Positions 1 to 10,607 of a stretch of 64,000 bases of DNA are shown here, in pieces. Source of the stretch: Cylindrotheca closterium (taxonomy: Eukaryota; Bacillariophyta; Bacillariophyceae; Bacillariales; Bacillariaceae). Numbering within the stretch: the first letter of the stretch is position 1; each line of letters opens with the position of its first letter. The notes under the pieces were generated by a model. That model made no database searches. It was not told the DNA's origin and saw only the letters and a list, made by a program, of their open reading frames with translations. The position numbers were made by a program, and so were the translations under genes. The stretch spans positions 124,001 to 188,000 of the forward strand of contig CAKOGP040001881.1 in assembly GCA_933822405.4 (NCBI GenBank), written 5' to 3'.

Positions 1-26
1 TCCTTATAGTGAAACGGGGTACTTAC

Positions 27-1109
27 ATGCCATGAATAATGATATGATGGTGATAGTACCAATAAACAGTTTTGGGAATTGCTGCTGATTCTTGGAGGAA
101 CCCTTCAAACTCAATATCAACCCAACACCCTCCATGCTGTAGATTGTTACAGCTATCACATACCACAAGCCATCCCACTTGATAGCATGAATGGTATCGT
201 TGTGCGGTGTGTAGGATTCGTAGTCTTGGAATAAAACTGAAACGAGGATGCACGTCCGTCAGTATTCCACTAGAAAAACATTTTACCGATGATGTAGCTC
301 ATGAAAACTTACCTGAGCAGAGAGCGGCAAAGTTCGCTGTGTTTGCTAGCCTATGAATATAAAGATGAACAAGAATCGGGACAGGTTAGACTATTCGTGA
401 GCTCAGTGGAGACATAAACTCCGATAAGTTTTTCATCAATCACTCACAGTGAAAAGGGTGACAGCGATTTAAGGTCACGAAATTGAACCAGCAATACCAG
501 ACCTGGTATACATCCAAGGCATATATACAGTCTCGAAACGTGTGCAATGCTTTTGATATTGGCAGCGATGAAGATAATGTAGGCAGTTCCAAAACCTGCC
601 TGAGATATTGCCAAACACATCTGAACGACAATCTCACCAGTTCTCCCCATGACACATCGCCCAACATCGCCATAAGTATGCAATTGTTCGGCAGGATATT
701 TGGCTTGTAACGCCACTTGAACAGCTGGTAGGCGTAGCATGGCATATACATTCAAGGCCGAAACGACCAACAGTGCTGCAGATCCCAACAACCAGCCAGA
801 CTTCATGAATGCATTCGGTACACCCAACAGCCCAGCACCAACAAAACTTATCACAATGTTGATCACCACTTGAGACGACGTTGCGCTTCCTGGTGGAGGA
901 CCACCGTGACCATCGTCGAATGCAAGATCTTTGGAATTTTCCTCGCCTAGAGGCACGAGTGGGTTGATTTCTTGAGAGTCATTGTCACCAAAGTCGTTCA
1001 CGCTCTGCATTTCAATGGAACCATTTTGGGCCGAATTGCGATGATGAAAGTTTTCTTCCATCTCCAACATGTCATCAATTGCTGCTGTTCGAACCTTGGA
1101 AGCTGGCAC
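27..1109 (-). CDS. AAAP-family amino acid transporter, partial (3' end beyond the window)
   Basis: Exons 1109-448, 350-313 and 236-27 join in phase across introns with GTGAGT and GTAAGT donors; the third exon ends in another donor, so the gene continues left of the window. About 303 residues are visible: a hydrophilic, acidic N-terminus of roughly 80 residues, then hydrophobic helices beginning at IVISFVGAGLLGVPNAF, the first-helix signature of the amino acid/auxin permease (SLC36/SLC38) family. A later segment, YSMEGVGLILSL, matches the conserved mid-protein helix of that family. These carriers move neutral amino acids across plasma or vacuolar membranes; substrate and membrane cannot be told here. 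It is divergent from the RNA-binding gene at 1300, about 190 bp away. Confidence 0.85.
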
Positions 1110-1299
1110 TCAAGTGCAGAGTAACACCGATAACAAACAACAAACAATCAATGTCTGGTGTTATTGTTGTTCAACCATTTTCACAGATGGGATTGCAATT
1201 CGTGACTTATTTTTGGCTCATAACCAAATCTGATACCAACATTTTTTCTTAGAAAATGGTGCCCAATTATCAACGAAGTTGTCCAGAGAAAGATACATC

Positions 1300-2568
1300 A
1301 TGGGTGATGTTGCCCAAGGAAACGATGAATTCTTTCAAGTTACCTCTGACTCTAAGAATTTATCCAGTGCGAAAGTGAAGCGTGTATACATTGGAGGGTT
1401 GCCCAAGAATGTTCCAACACTGGAAAAGGATCTGACGGATTGGATGCAAAGCCAGGTTCCAGAGTTGACAATCTCGTCCATCACCATCAACGAGGGCGGC
1501 AAAAATCCACATGCACTTGTTGACTGCGGAAAATTTGCCAATCAAGCAATTTCAAAACTTCACCAGCAAAGCTTTCAAGGGAGAAAACTAACAGTCCAAC
1601 GAGAGAAACGAAAGAACAACAAGAAAAGTTCCACAGGAAATGATGGGAAAAAACAATTCGGTGGCTGGTCCAAGCCAAAAAAGCCGCAGTTTAAACCGAT
1701 CTCTATGGAAGAGGCGGGGAAGAATATTCAATCGGTCGTATCTGAGGAGATGAAACAAGCAGAGAATGCCGGAGAAGATACACTCAACGTCGCAATTGCC
1801 TCCACTGCTGCTGCGACTTTTTTGGCGGCAATGAATGGGATTGCCGATCCTGTTGGCGATCTTGGCGATCCAGAGGGTCCAGTGAATGACGAAGACCCAG
1901 ATCAATCAACAGAGGACAAGGGATTCCAGTTGAAGGCTATGTCAGATCTGTTGGCAGACTTTGGTCAAGCAGATCCCAATTGGCAAAAGCAACGAGTGGA
2001 GGAAACGGCAGAGGATGCTGGTAGCTCGGACAGTCGCTTGGCACGAAAAGGAAAAGCTCCTATCCACATTGTATTGGGTTCATTCGGTTTTCAAAATGGC
2101 GCACCGAAACGGCCAGAGGGCTGGTCATACTCTCAACCGTTGGCTATCATGGATTGTCGAGAGCAGTTCGAATCCGTACCGAAGTATTTGGAGTGGAAAA
2201 CAGGATTATCGGGAGCTGTAAAACGTGTTCTACAACAAGAAAATAAAGACATTCAGAAGCACGCGCGAACGACAGTGGCTGACCAAGTGTGGGGTTGCCT
2301 TCTCGAAGCTCAAAATGCTGGACATGGATACGCGTCTCCTTTAGAAATGACAATATACATTGGCTCGGAAACCGGAAAACACAGGAGTGTAGTGATCTGC
2401 GAATGGGCTGCCACTGCTGTTAGAAAGAAACTGAGAGCGAACGATAAAGGCGTGATACAACATGAGGTATCGGTCGAAACACGCCATAGAGACATTGACC
2501 GGTTTAGGAACAATTCCAATAAGCAGCAGCAGCAGAAAAAGAAGCACGACTTCGCTGGAGATTGGTGA
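1300..2568 (+). CDS. RRM plus RapZ C-terminal domain protein (RNA binding)
   Basis: Single exon, 422 residues from the ATG at 1300; the longer frame to 1279 begins with TTG. An RNA-recognition motif lies near residues 26-100 (RNP2-like VYIGGLP; RNP1 is weak). A Lys-rich linker and an acidic, low-complexity middle follow. Residues about 255-405 match the RapZ/YvcJ C-terminal domain: SFGFQNGAP, a D-x-R and TGL block (MDCREQF, KTGLSG), the anion-binding loop GSETGKHRSV and a late RHRDI. In bacterial RapZ this domain binds small RNAs and adapts RNase E; the N-terminal P-loop kinase domain of RapZ is absent here and an RRM takes its place. RNA binding is a strong inference, the target is unknown. 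The tail is Gln- and Lys-rich. It converges on the peptidase gene with only 47 bp between stop codons. Confidence 0.85.
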   Translation: MGDVAQGNDEFFQVTSDSKNLSSAKVKRVYIGGLPKNVPTLEKDLTDWMQSQVPELTISSITINEGGKNPHALVDCGKFANQAISKLHQQSFQGRKLTVQREKRKNNKKSSTGNDGKKQFGGWSKPKKPQFKPISMEEAGKNIQSVVSEEMKQAENAGEDTLNVAIASTAAATFLAAMNGIADPVGDLGDPEGPVNDEDPDQSTEDKGFQLKAMSDLLADFGQADPNWQKQRVEETAEDAGSSDSRLARKGKAPIHIVLGSFGFQNGAPKRPEGWSYSQPLAIMDCREQFESVPKYLEWKTGLSGAVKRVLQQENKDIQKHARTTVADQVWGCLLEAQNAGHGYASPLEMTIYIGSETGKHRSVVICEWAATAVRKKLRANDKGVIQHEVSVETRHRDIDRFRNNSNKQQQQKKKHDFAGDW

Positions 2569-2615
2569 TGAAGGCTTACGATAGTATGTCTGCTATAGTA
2601 ATGCTGTTCTTTCCA

Positions 2616-5600
2616 TTAACTAGTCTGGGCATCCACGTCAACAATATCAACAGACACTTTATTCGGTAAAGGATAGAGGCCCATTTCTCGTTTGAAGTCA
2701 GATGGACTCTCAATTTCAATGATATTTGCATCTTCACTTTTCTTCAAGCTTTCTTGGTGCTGCTTTGCGTAGACTTGGACACAAAGCTTACGGCGATGCG
2801 GGGCGTTCGAAGCGACATATTTGTCAAAGAACATCAGTATCCTTTGTTTTGTCATAGTCTTCACGTGCTCTGCAATGTCTTGAAGTCTTGTAAAGTGAAA
2901 CGTCTCGTTTTGAATGACATTCCAATATCTCGAAGACTCTTCACCGAGATTCTTATTCTGCGTACATAAAGAGATTGCGTAAGTGACTTTCCACTCGAAT
3001 GGGCAAAGCCATGACAAATTCAAAAACATACCTTCTCGAGAAAGCTTGAAACCATCGCGTCAACATTGTTTTGGAATTCTTCCGACTCCATGGCGACAAT
3101 TCGTTCTCGAAAATTCGCAAGAAAGCGCTCAATACGAGATTCCACATGAGGAGGATCGAAACCATCTGATTGAATTAAGAAAAGCAAGCCTTTGATATTA
3201 TACCCACTGGTTTTCACAGATGTGTGGACGATGTAACCCAACTGTTCCTCTGTGCGTAGTTGATTGAACGCGGGTTCTCGGATCAAGTGCTGGAGGAAGG
3301 CAAGACTAGCGTTTTCGTCAATCTGCAAAGGGCCCATTTGGAAAAGAATCTGTACGCAAGAATTGGTGTCTGCTTCATTGTATCCCGCAAACTTGTACAC
3401 ACATGTAGTTTGCGAAGGCAACTGAACAACTCGGTGTTCAGTATTCGGAATGACGGCTGCGTTGTCTGTCATGTCTCCTCTAACTTTCTTTATGACATCG
3501 GTAGTAATTTGCTTTGTATGAGCTGCTGTGACGTTTCCATGAACAAGGACTGCCACTTTGCAGTGTTTGAAAAAACTTTTGGCCGTTTCCAATACCTCGG
3601 TCGAGGCGATTTTTGTGAGTGTAGAAAGTTTTTCAAAGACTGAGGCCTTGATGTGTTCCAAGCACAAGTCTCCTCCATTCATTGCATGTTGGTAAGGTTG
3701 TGATACCAAAAAGCTCTCGTACTGCTGCTTCAATTTAGCTAGAATTCGAGAGAATATATCGGGCTCAATTTCAGCAAAGCCAACCAACTGATCGATTACT
3801 CTTTGAACCAATATATGAGCTTTGTGGTTGTAACCAGACACATGAAGCTCCAGCCCTGACTGCGAAGCGTATAGATCACTGTATAATCCAGCCATTGATG
3901 CCAAATACATGAACTCATTGCATCTTTCCTGCACTATTTGCGAGTACAAATTCAGTGCGATTCCGAATTCTGTTGACGATGAGCACTGTGGCGATGAAAA
4001 TTGAAATATCATGTTCACTTTAGGCATTTCGAAAACATTGTCTGGTTTGTACCACAATCGAACAGCATTATGCTGCAAAATACAAACTGGTCTGTCCTTT
4101 GGCAAATGATTCGATTCCAATATTCCAAAGTCCGTCGCAATCATATCATTGAACTCTGGCAATGCTAGTTCTGGGATCTCCGAATGCTGTACAGTCTTCA
4201 ACCGCTCCCATAACTCCGCATCGAGATCTAGGGTCTCATAACTCGTTCCAAACCAGGGGCATTTTGACGATGTTTTACCCTCCAGCGTCGGACTGGAAAC
4301 CATCATCAGCATATTGTCGGGGTTCAGCCTATTCACGCACTCCTCCACAACATTGGGCTTCCAATCAAATAGTGTATATGCGCCACTCAAGTAGTGTTCC
4401 GGGTCATAATGCTGCATCCAGCCCGCTAGGCTACAAACGTAGTCCATTGGATTCCGCTTACTCAAAAATTTAAATTGAAGATCACCAACTGTTTTCAGCT
4501 CGTCTTGGACCCATTTCTGAGGTCCACTTTTTCGCAACAAATCTATATAGGCAAAAACAATCGCCATGACTTCTTTGATATTTGCGAAACCAACTTCTGT
4601 GAGCTCGAGTCGAATTGTGAAAATCGAAAAGTTGGTGCAGTTTGCTGACGAATCGTCGGCGTATAGTTCTTGGGCGAAATGTTTGGTTTTTAGACAACTC
4701 AGCAAACTACCCTTCCCCTCGTGACCTAGAAGGTGCGACAAGTACCTTGTCGGCTTGTAGCCGTACATATCATTTGTGGGAGGCATTGGGAATTGCAGCT
4801 CAATCGCATGAATCTGGGCCACGGGCACCACATTCATTTGTTTCGGCAGTTCCCAATTTTGCACCGGCTTGTATATTTCCTGCAATATCTTGGCCTTAGT
4901 TGGCTTTGTGCTCTCTTTCGTCTGAGACTCAAAGGAGGCGGCAAGTTCGTCGAAGTACCTGTGTACCATTTGCTCCAAATCATCCAAAGACTCCTTTCCC
5001 AGCACTACAAGCTTGTAAAGGCTCAGGGATTTGCGATAGTACTGTTCATAGAAATCCAGCAGCTTGTCACGGATGTTATCCTTCCACAGCGAATCTACAT
5101 AAGGTCGTTAGAAATGAGACTTGCGCCTAGATTGGAACATGTAGACATTCAAGAAGAAGTTACCTTTGTTTCCGCTTCCAAACGCTGCATAGGGATGATT
5201 TGACGATACAATGTTTGACTTTGACAGTTGATGCATACGCCATGAATCTTGTTGATTATTCTTCGCAAATTCTGAATCAACAGCTTGCACTTCTCTCTCC
5301 ATGGCAGACTGTGTGAACAATGGTCCGATAAAACACTGCGCAAATCTATCAAACGCGCCTTCTAAACAGTCGGCCTGGACATCAAAGTAATAACATGTAT
5401 GCTCAAGGTCTGTAAAGGCATTCGAACTACCACCATTTGTACTCAAATACTGATCGTATGCATTTTCTGCAACAAAAAAAAGGGTGAATTGGTTGGTTTA
5501 TCATCAAAAGTTTGCTCCCATCATAAGATATAATGCCTACCATCTGGGTATTTGCGGGTCCCGATAAACAACATATGCTCCAAGTAGTGTGCCAAGCCAG

Positions 5601-5757
5601 GGACTGTGTCGCATAGTTGCCCAATGGCCACATCACATGCTGCACTCGCTTTATCGGTTTCAGGATCTGATATTAACAAGACATCCAAATCATCTCCAAG
5701 GACAAAATGACGATACTCTCTTTTATCATTCAAAGGTTTCTCTGTTGTATCTGCCAT
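2616..5757 (-). CDS. IDE: Insulin-degrading enzyme-like M16 metallopeptidase
   Basis: Four exons (5757-5541, 5466-5164, 5094-3032, 2957-2616) join in phase into 974 residues, near the usual 1,000 of insulysin. The inverted zinc site HYLEH is at residues 57-61 (His57, Glu60, His61), and the third ligand is the Glu of [10 protein letters not shown] in exon 2. The later part carries the family's [10 protein letters not shown] segment, which lines the exosite in the second half of the chamber. Insulysins cleave short peptides inside a closed clamshell of four M16 domains, in cytosol or peroxisomes. There is no signal peptide and no C-terminal SKL-type peroxisomal signal (it ends DAQTS), so cytosol is likely. 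Start codon is the first ATG of exon 1. It is divergent from uS11, 240 bp apart. Confidence 0.93.
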
Positions 5758-5997
5758 GATTAAGCTTGACTACCGGTACCAATCTTGCTGACAGCATGCA
5801 CCAAAAGTAATTTTAATTAATAATTCATCCAAGTTTGGATTTCAAAAGTTGAAGCAACTAGATTAGTCCTTTGGAAGAACCCGGATATTATCAATACCTC
5901 TTTACTTGAATGTCTGTCCATGTCCGTGGAATTCCGTCTCGCACGACGATGTAACGATGCTGGAAAACACATCTGCAAAATAAGCGAGATAGGAACA

Positions 5998-6516
5998 ATG
6001 GCGTAAGTCTTTAACCCACGGACGAACAAAATATATTACCAAACAGCAACAACGCCTCATGAATTTGTACCTTTTTTTTGTAACTGTAGTGAAACTGAAC
6101 AGAAAATTGGAGGAGTCCGACTCATCGAGGGAGAGGAGGTCTTCGGTGTTGCCCACTTGTTTGCTTCTTTCAATGATACTTTCGTGCACGTTACCGATCT
6201 TTCTGGACGGGAAACTATTGTCCGAGTCACCGGAGGAATGAAGGTTAAAGCCGATCGTGATGAATCCAGTCCTTACGCTGCTATGCTTGCCGCACAAGAT
6301 GTTGCTGCACGCTGCAAAGAGCTTGGCATCACTGCCCTTCACATCAAGGTTCGCGGAACTGGAGGAAACAAAAGCCGTAGCCCCGGACCAGGAGCCCAAT
6401 CTGCATTGAGAGCGCTTGCACGAAATGGATTGAAGATCGGACGAATTGAAGATGTTACTCCCATCCCATCTGACTGCACCCGTAGAAAGAGTGGACGTCG
6501 TGGACGCCGTCTATAA
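5998..6516 (+). CDS. RPS14: 40S ribosomal protein uS11 (S14)
   Basis: Exon 1 is only five bases (ATGGC, 5998-6002) before a GTAAGT donor; exon 2 is 6090-6516. Joined, the protein begins [20 protein letters not shown] and has 143 residues, as expected for cytosolic uS11. The body is near-identical to the eukaryotic family ([33 protein letters not shown]) and ends in the basic GRRGRRL tail that contacts 18S rRNA at the small-subunit platform. The ATG at 6157 that opens the longest downstream frame is internal, because the conserved residues before it are encoded upstream. The tiny first exon puts a promoter-proximal intron directly after the start codon. Confidence 0.95.
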
Positions 6517-6841
6517 GCTCTCATGCATAATAGTAATAGGAAAAAAAACTGCAACCATTCGTTCTCCTTGGCGGCGTTTTGTTTTTGTGTCTGGATGTGA
6601 TTTCATAGCGGTGTCGAAAGTTGTCTAGGTTTCCCATTCATCCAGCCGAGACTTCGGTAAACATATTACCATAACCCTCAGTGCACGTGTACCACAATAA
6701 CTCAAATTTACATGAAAGAGATGGCATTCGTATATCTATATATTACGCGTGGCAACAAAGGTATCCGAATACTCAGCTCAGAACAAATCTGATGTAACGT
6801 GGAAGTATAAAATCTAGTTGTACAAGAGATCATTCAGGTGT
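6517..6841. other. Intergenic, convergent 3' ends
   Basis: Holds the 3' untranslated regions of uS11 and of the glycyl-tRNA synthetase, which face each other. I see no reading frame or structured element. Confidence 0.6.
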
Positions 6842-8659
6842 TTAGTATCCATCAATAGCTTTAGAAAGGTATGGGATGACCTCGTCCAAAGGAACTCGAA
6901 TTTGTTCCGTGCTGTCGCGGTCACGAATTGTTACTCCAGCATCGTCTTCAATGGTCTCGAAGTCAACAGTAATACAGAAAGGAACACCAACTTCATCAGC
7001 TCGACGATAACGACGACCAATGGCACCAGTTGCGTCCCAAGCGACATTGTAGCGTTGCTGAAGCTTCTCAAAGATGTCTCGCGCAGTTGACACAAGTGCT
7101 TCCTTGTTCTTTAGCAATGGCAAGACAACGGCCTTGATGGGAGCAATCTTTGGGCTGAACTTCAAGAAGTTTCGCTTTTCTCCACCAATTTCATCTTCTG
7201 CATAGGCTGAGCAAATAATGGCCAAAGCGAGGCGATCAACTCCCAGCGAAGGTTCAATGCAGTGTGGGATGTACTTTTCCTTTGTCTGGTCATCAAAGTA
7301 ATCCAAAGCTGAAATTGCAAGAATGAAATAGCTGTGAGTCGTCGTAGAGCCCAAAACCAAATATGATCATCCAAAATAAGTCGTACTTTTTCCAGAGCCC
7401 TCAGTATGCTGTGTCAGATCGTAGTTTCCACGAGCGGCAATACCCATCAACTCTTGTTCGCCAAAGGGGAACTTGAACGTAATGTCGGTACACGCACGAG
7501 CGTAGTGAGCAAGACCATCACCTTCATGAACGTCCCATCCCATCAAATCTTCTCGAAGACCAAGGGAAAGAAGAAAGTCCTTGGAATCATCCATCCACTT
7601 CTGATGGAATTCAGGCCAGACATCATCGCCGGGAGGGATAAAGTACTCGACTTCCATTTGTTCGAATTCACGCGATCGGAAGATGAAGTTTCTAGGCGTG
7701 ATCTCATTTCGGAAGGCCTTTCCGATTTGTGCAATGCCGAAAGGAATCTTTTGGCGACTGCTGCCAAGGACATTCTTGAAGTTGATGAAAATTCCTTGCG
7801 CGGTCTCTGGTCGAAGGTAAGCAATGTTATCCGAATCCACCGCGGCACCAACACGAGTTTCAAACATAAGATTGAAGTCACGAGGCATGGTAAGAGTGGG
7901 CTTTCCGCTTGCAGGGGATGGGATTTCGGCCATTTCTTCTTCCGTAGCTTCAACTACTTCCTTGAAAGCGAATGCTTCGATCTTGGATCCTTTCATGTCC
8001 TTTTCCTTCAACAGGGCCTTTGCTTGCTTCTTTGCATCCTTTACCATCGTTTCATCATTACCTTCTTGGACACACACATATCCTACTCTCTCACCGTTTT
8101 CTTCCAGAATGACAGGGGCATAGAAAATTTGATCGGCACGGAATCTCAGCTTGGTTTCCTTGCAATCAACCATTGGATCTGAGAATCCATCCAAGTGACC
8201 TATATTGAAAAAAAGGATACAATATTGGATTCCTCAACCCTCGTGGTGTGCACCTCAAGAAAAAATTCTACATAACGCACCACTTGACTTCCAGGTTGTT
8301 GGGTTATGAATAATACTGGAATCTACTCCAACGACATCTTCTCTCTGTGTAACGAAATTCTTCCACCACGCTTCCTTAATGTTTTTTTTCAACTCTGCAC
8401 CAAGTGGTCCGTAATCGTAGAATCCGGCAAATCCATTATAGATTTCACTCGATGGGAAAATGATACCTCTTCTTTTGCACAAGGACACAATATCTTCCAT
8501 ATCGGGCATCTTGGTGATAGATTCTTCATGTTGTGTGGCTTCACCATCGACAGCCGTCGCCATGGGTCTGGAAACAACCCCTGCAGTGCGAGCCATGCGG
8601 GTGGAAAAGGCCGCTGCTTGGCGGCCATAGAGTACGAAGAGCATTGTGGTAATCTTCAT
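6842..8659 (-). CDS. GARS: Glycyl-tRNA synthetase, class II, probably organelle-targeted or dual-targeted
   Basis: Exons 8659-8281, 8199-7387 and 7308-6842 close in phase to 552 residues. Class II motifs are visible: motif 2 in [18 protein letters not shown] and motif 3 in [12 protein letters not shown], with the Gly-specific [13 protein letters not shown] near residue 80 of the dimeric eukaryote-type enzyme. The anticodon-binding domain fills the last 120 residues. The N-terminus ([20 protein letters not shown]) is hydrophobic and then Arg-rich, with an AAAF that could be a diatom plastid cleavage site. In-frame Met codons follow (MARTAG, MATAVDG), the last just before the conserved region, so a shorter cytosolic form from the same gene is plausible. 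It is shorter than animal enzymes because their N-terminal WHEP domain is missing. Confidence 0.92.
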
Positions 8660-9142
8660 ATGGAATGGAAAGCAATCAGATAACAGAGCAAATCGCAGAG
8701 CGCTGTTGATGTTCTCTTGTGTTTAAAGAATGGTTTCTCGTGCGTACATAATAGACATCATCACCACTTCAACTGATGGGTGTGGCAATTGCGTCAGTAG
8801 GTACTTGATTAGATCTAATATATTCGACACATTGGACTTAATTTGCGACTAGTTAATGCTGCGTCGTGGCGCGCGCCCGCGGCAACGGCTAGAAATGCTG
8901 CTCTACGCGAGTTTGTCGTACTTGAAATGTCGTTGACCAACATGGACTGAGAAGCGACACACTGGCAGTGCCAAAAATGCACGTTGGTATTGTTCGATGT
9001 GGTCAATCATCATTCATTTGAAGAAAACCTTTTGTCGCAAAGCTGAACAACCAGAGGGGGAACAACAACAAGAACTGGCTAGACCAAGAGCTGCTTTCCA
9101 TTCTTTGTTTCTCAGCTTAGTGATATTCGAATCTGTATCACC
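8660..9142. promoter_or_regulatory. Divergent intergenic region with a GC-rich patch
   Basis: Shared upstream region of the glycyl-tRNA synthetase (minus) and the DHHC acyltransferase (plus). An isolated CpG-rich stretch at about 8861-8890 (core GGCGCGCGCCCGCGGC) stands out from AT-rich flanks. I see no gene. Confidence 0.4.
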
Positions 9143-10444
9143 ATGGCTTCTAGATCTCAAGGCGGTCATCCTCACATGGACGAAAATCGATCCTACATGT
9201 CTGCAAGAACCGGTTATACAGGCAATGCATCACAAGCTGGATCCTTGGCGCCTCAACCCTTGGCTCAGCCTCAACCAGCTCCTCATCCTCCGTTTTACCG
9301 AATTCTGGGTTGCATTGAATGCTACAACCCTAAGCGAGAAATCTTGGAATATGATTATTCATACGATGATGTTAATGGAAACAAGCCACCCCAAAGCTAC
9401 CCACGCATCCGAGAACGGGGAGAATACTACATCGATTCATACAATTCTGAACCATGGTCCGTCTCTTTCGGTACAACTGAGGCAGTAAGTAGTGTTGAAG
9501 CTAGAAGAGCTCGAAATTTGCACGCCCCAAGTCGGAACTAACATCATTTTATCGTTTAGAATGGAATTTGGTTCAACAGTTCGGACCAAGCAGGTTCCAT
9601 CATGTCTGCTCTTGTCTGGCTACTTTTGCTTTATTCGGCAGTGACAGTCACTTTGTTGACAATCACTGAGGGTATCCCGGTATCATTAGGAATGGTATAC
9701 AACGTATTGTGCGCAATGGCATTGGCGTGCCATGCCAAGACATCTCTGACTGATCCTGGAAGTGTTCCTTTGGCTGCAATCCCAAGCGAGCGCCAACGAC
9801 TTATGAAAGAATCCCACTCTATGTGTGGGCAATGTCAAACATTCAAGCCACCCATGTCGCACCACTGCAGAATCTGCAATCGCTGTATCAGTAAGATGGA
9901 CCACCACTGTCCTTGGATGAACAACTGTGTCGGTGCTTCCAACTTGAAGCATTTCTTGCTATTTTTGCTTTACACTTGGACATGCGCTGCATTCGCATTG
10001 TCTTTGTTTGGTTGGAATTATTTCTTTTGCGCGGATGAGGACTGTACATTCCACCCCATTGTTGTTCACCTTGTTCGCGCCATGACTCTGCTCTGTGTCG
10101 GTGCATTTTTGTTTACGTCATCAATGTTGATGAACGTTTGCTACGGTCTCATGACTGGAATTGGTACGATTGATCGACTCAAGAAAAAGGCAACAAACAC
10201 CATGTCACAAAGTGACGAGGAGCCGATTCCATTGAAGGATGTGTTTGGAATCCAGGGATACCACACTTGGCCATTCCCAATTGACCCCATCTTTGAGGAT
10301 TACGATGTGGTTATGGGATACTGCACTCCTCAAAGACTAGACAGAGAAAGGCAGTTCATGGAATACAAGCGCCCTGTCCCTGATGTACAAACAGCAGGAA
10401 GTATGGAGCTACCCAAGTGCATCAATGATTTGCTCCCTGTTTAA
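9143..10444 (+). CDS. DHHC-type protein S-acyltransferase
   Basis: Exons 9143-9484 and 9560-10444 (GTAAGT donor, phase 0) give 408 residues. The first 60 are Pro/Gln-rich and cytosolic. Hydrophobic helices surround a canonical Cys-rich domain starting at Cys203 (CGQCQTFKPPMSHHC), with all zinc cysteines and the catalytic DHHC at residues 228-231, followed by PWMNNCVG and two more helices. DPG after the second helix is also a family mark. The enzyme transfers palmitate from acyl-CoA to cysteines of membrane proteins, usually at Golgi or plasma membrane. It is the intact counterpart of the degenerate ankyrin-linked enzyme at 29731. Start context is CACCATGGC. Confidence 0.93.
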
Positions 10445-10607
10445 GAAAACGATTAGTGTGTAAGGAACAAGATAATGTTGATGAGGTTGGCCTAAAATGA
10501 CCCGTGATATTTTAAGATGTCAGTTTTAATGAGCCTACAATAAAGTATTTTATATATATACCTATTATATGTTGCGCACTATTATTTTAATAATATTTGC
10601 CACTAAA

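Noticed and set aside
7406..8182. 258-codon plus-strand frame opposite glycyl-tRNA synthetase
   Set aside because: Antisense shadow of the middle exon; codon bias of the sense gene keeps the opposite strand open.
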